From contig JAHJTR010000079.1 in assembly GCA_018829865.1 (NCBI GenBank), forward strand, positions 1 to 9,683: DNA of 9,683 nt, in the 5' to 3' direction. A program made the translations under genes and the position numbers. This stretch comes from Patescibacteria group bacterium (GTDB lineage: Bacteria; Patescibacteriota; Gracilibacteria; UBA1369; JAHJTR01). The notes under the pieces were generated by a model. It did not search any database and was not told where the DNA came from. It saw only the letters and a list, made by a program, of their open reading frames with translations. Positions 8,551-9,683 of the stretch are shown in pieces; position 1 is the first letter of the stretch, and every line of letters starts with the position of its first letter.

Positions 8551-9683
8551 CTACCAAAACTCAACAACCCCCTCAGTATTCAAACTCCCAAACTCATCCT
8601 TCCCCAAAAGATAAATTTTCTTCACAGGAATCATCTGCCTGAATTCCCCCGCATATCCGCTAATCCGCTCATCAATCCCCGGATTTTCAGTTTTTGAGAG
8701 GAAGAGAGCAAACAAGTCCACATTCTTATACAAACTCTCCAAGTCGAGCATCATTTTAGTTCCCCCACTATTTGAAATCTGCACAGAGGCAGCCCCATAA
8801 ACCTCATTAAAATCCGGATAAAGAGCAATAATCAAATGATTATCCACTATACCGTAATAAAGACTAACTTCCTCGGGAATAAAAACAATATCTCCATACG
8901 CAAGATCATCTTTTGTAAGCAAAGGCAACAATTTATGAACAGAAATACTGAATTTCTCCAACGTACCACCAATAGTTTTAACTCGCTCTTTAGTAACCAA
9001 ATCATTAACCACCTCGTCACCTGAAGCAACCGCAGCCCCCGCCCTATTCAAAGAATCGGCATACCCACTCAAATTCTTTTCAAGCAACATTATGAATTTA
9101 TCCGCCTGATCTTTAGCCCCGTTTACATCAACCATCAAAACCACATACGGCAACAAATTCCCCGAATTATAAACCCCAACAGCCACATTTTTTTCCAACA
9201 TCGGCTTAATATCCCGGTCATAATCAAATCCGAAAGCACTAAAATATCTCACCATAGTCGAGTACCCCTTTTTATTTTTGCCCTTTTCAATCAACCCCGC
9301 CAAACCGGCTTTCTCAAAATACATCATCATATTTTCCCCGGGGATTTTTTTATCCAAGTAAATTGTTTTATCGGAGTCAGAAACAGCCAATCCATCAAAG
9401 CCCAGCGCCATCCCCCTAAAATAAACGGAATTATTATCACGCTTAGCCAAATAAAATCCACGATAAGACACATCCTCGCTATCCCCCAAAAACAAATATT
9501 CCGCCAAACCACTAGGATTAACCACATCTTTAGCTTCAGGAACAATTTCATCGGCACTAATCAATTCGGTATTCATATAAAGCCACGCCCAATAATCCTC
9601 ATTAATTTTTTCAATCAAACCAAGATATTCCCTCTTCTCCCTCAAACTCCCACTATCAAGCCCCTTAGGCTCATTAATCATCC
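8551..9683 (-). CDS. DUF3352-like protein, probably 5'-partial at the right edge
   Basis: At least 376 residues are present from an ATG at 9681. That codon sits two bases from the edge and the frame continues, so it may be internal. The pattern resembles DUF3352-type proteins: K-K-I-P-G-E-N-M-M-M-Y-F (~111-122), like the family's 'LPADTLLYxE' start; L-E-K-N-V-A-V-G-V-Y (~162-171); L-P-Y-V-V-L-M-V-D-V-N-G-A-K-D (~177-191) followed by a helix; Y-Y-G-I-V-D-N-H-L-I-I-A-L (~275-287); and a final K-M-M-L-D-L-E-S-L-Y (~309-318) with an A-G-E-F-R...K-K-I-Y-L-L-G ending. Family members are usually surface-exposed with an N-terminal membrane helix, and none is visible in the part present, which fits truncation. 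Residues 1-110 may be another half-domain. Function of the family is not known. It is first in a minus-strand run leading to the giant and PycTM-like genes. Confidence 0.6.
   Translation of the reverse strand, partial: MINEPKGLDSGSLREKREYLGLIEKINEDYWAWLYMNTELISADEIVPEAKDVVNPSGLAEYLFLGDSEDVSYRGFYLAKRDNNSVYFRGMALGFDGLAVSDSDKTIYLDKKIPGENMMMYFEKAGLAGLIEKGKNKKGYSTMVRYFSAFGFDYDRDIKPMLEKNVAVGVYNSGNLLPYVVLMVDVNGAKDQADKFIMLLEKNLSGYADSLNRAGAAVASGDEVVNDLVTKERVKTIGGTLEKFSISVHKLLPLLTKDDLAYGDIVFIPEEVSLYYGIVDNHLIIALYPDFNEVYGAASVQISNSGGTKMMLDLESLYKNVDLFALFLSKTENPGIDERISGYAGEFRQMIPVKKIYLLGKDEFGSLNTEGVVEFW

Overview
The window is mostly AT-rich sequence from one bacterium. It carries five protein genes and the edge of a sixth, packed with short intergenic gaps, and I see no RNA genes, IS elements or CRISPR arrays. 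Several traits (Thr-Pro-rich secreted tails, a lipoprotein with a FecR domain, a CHASE2 cyclase, a very large orphan helical protein, and no Shine-Dalgarno sequences) suit an uncultivated candidate-phylum bacterium. A Patescibacteria/Peregrinibacteria-like host is my best guess, but it cannot be proved from sequence reading alone. Stop codons TAA, TAG and TGA all occur, which fits the standard bacterial code.

The first ~250 bases do not match the rest. Positions 1-180 are GC-rich and, on the minus strand, encode a Cys-rich Asp-Thr-repeat protein typical of large deltaproteobacterial (Myxococcota-like) genomes. From ~253 onward an AT-rich gene encodes a secreted protein with a Thr-Pro tail. 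The two meet inside a 12-unit hexamer repeat (181-252) that reads as DT in one frame and TP in another. This is most simply a chimeric assembly join; anything left of ~253 should not be assigned to the same genome without read evidence.

Layout of the AT-rich part: a secreted Thr-Pro protein (minus, start at 713); a membrane CHASE2 sensor with a class III adenylate cyclase (minus, 804-2831); a divergent FecR-domain lipoprotein (plus, 2896-4266) sharing a 64-bp promoter region with the cyclase; a partly decayed tandem duplication of the lipoprotein gene's tail (4214-4360); a three-helix membrane protein resembling the Pycsar effector family PycTM/DUF5706 (minus, 4354-4857); a 1199-residue unrecognised helical protein (minus, 4885-8484); and a DUF3352-like protein running off the right edge (minus, from 8551).

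The CHASE2 cyclase probably senses something outside the membrane and makes a cyclic nucleotide, with the FecR lipoprotein as its likely surface partner. The PycTM-like protein 27 bp downstream of the giant protein is the most interesting element. A nucleotide cyclase and a Pycsar-type membrane effector within 1.6 kb raises the possibility of a cyclic-nucleotide signalling or defence locus. Two facts argue against a textbook Pycsar pair: the cyclase has an adenine-type substrate pocket, and the two genes are separated by an oppositely oriented gene.
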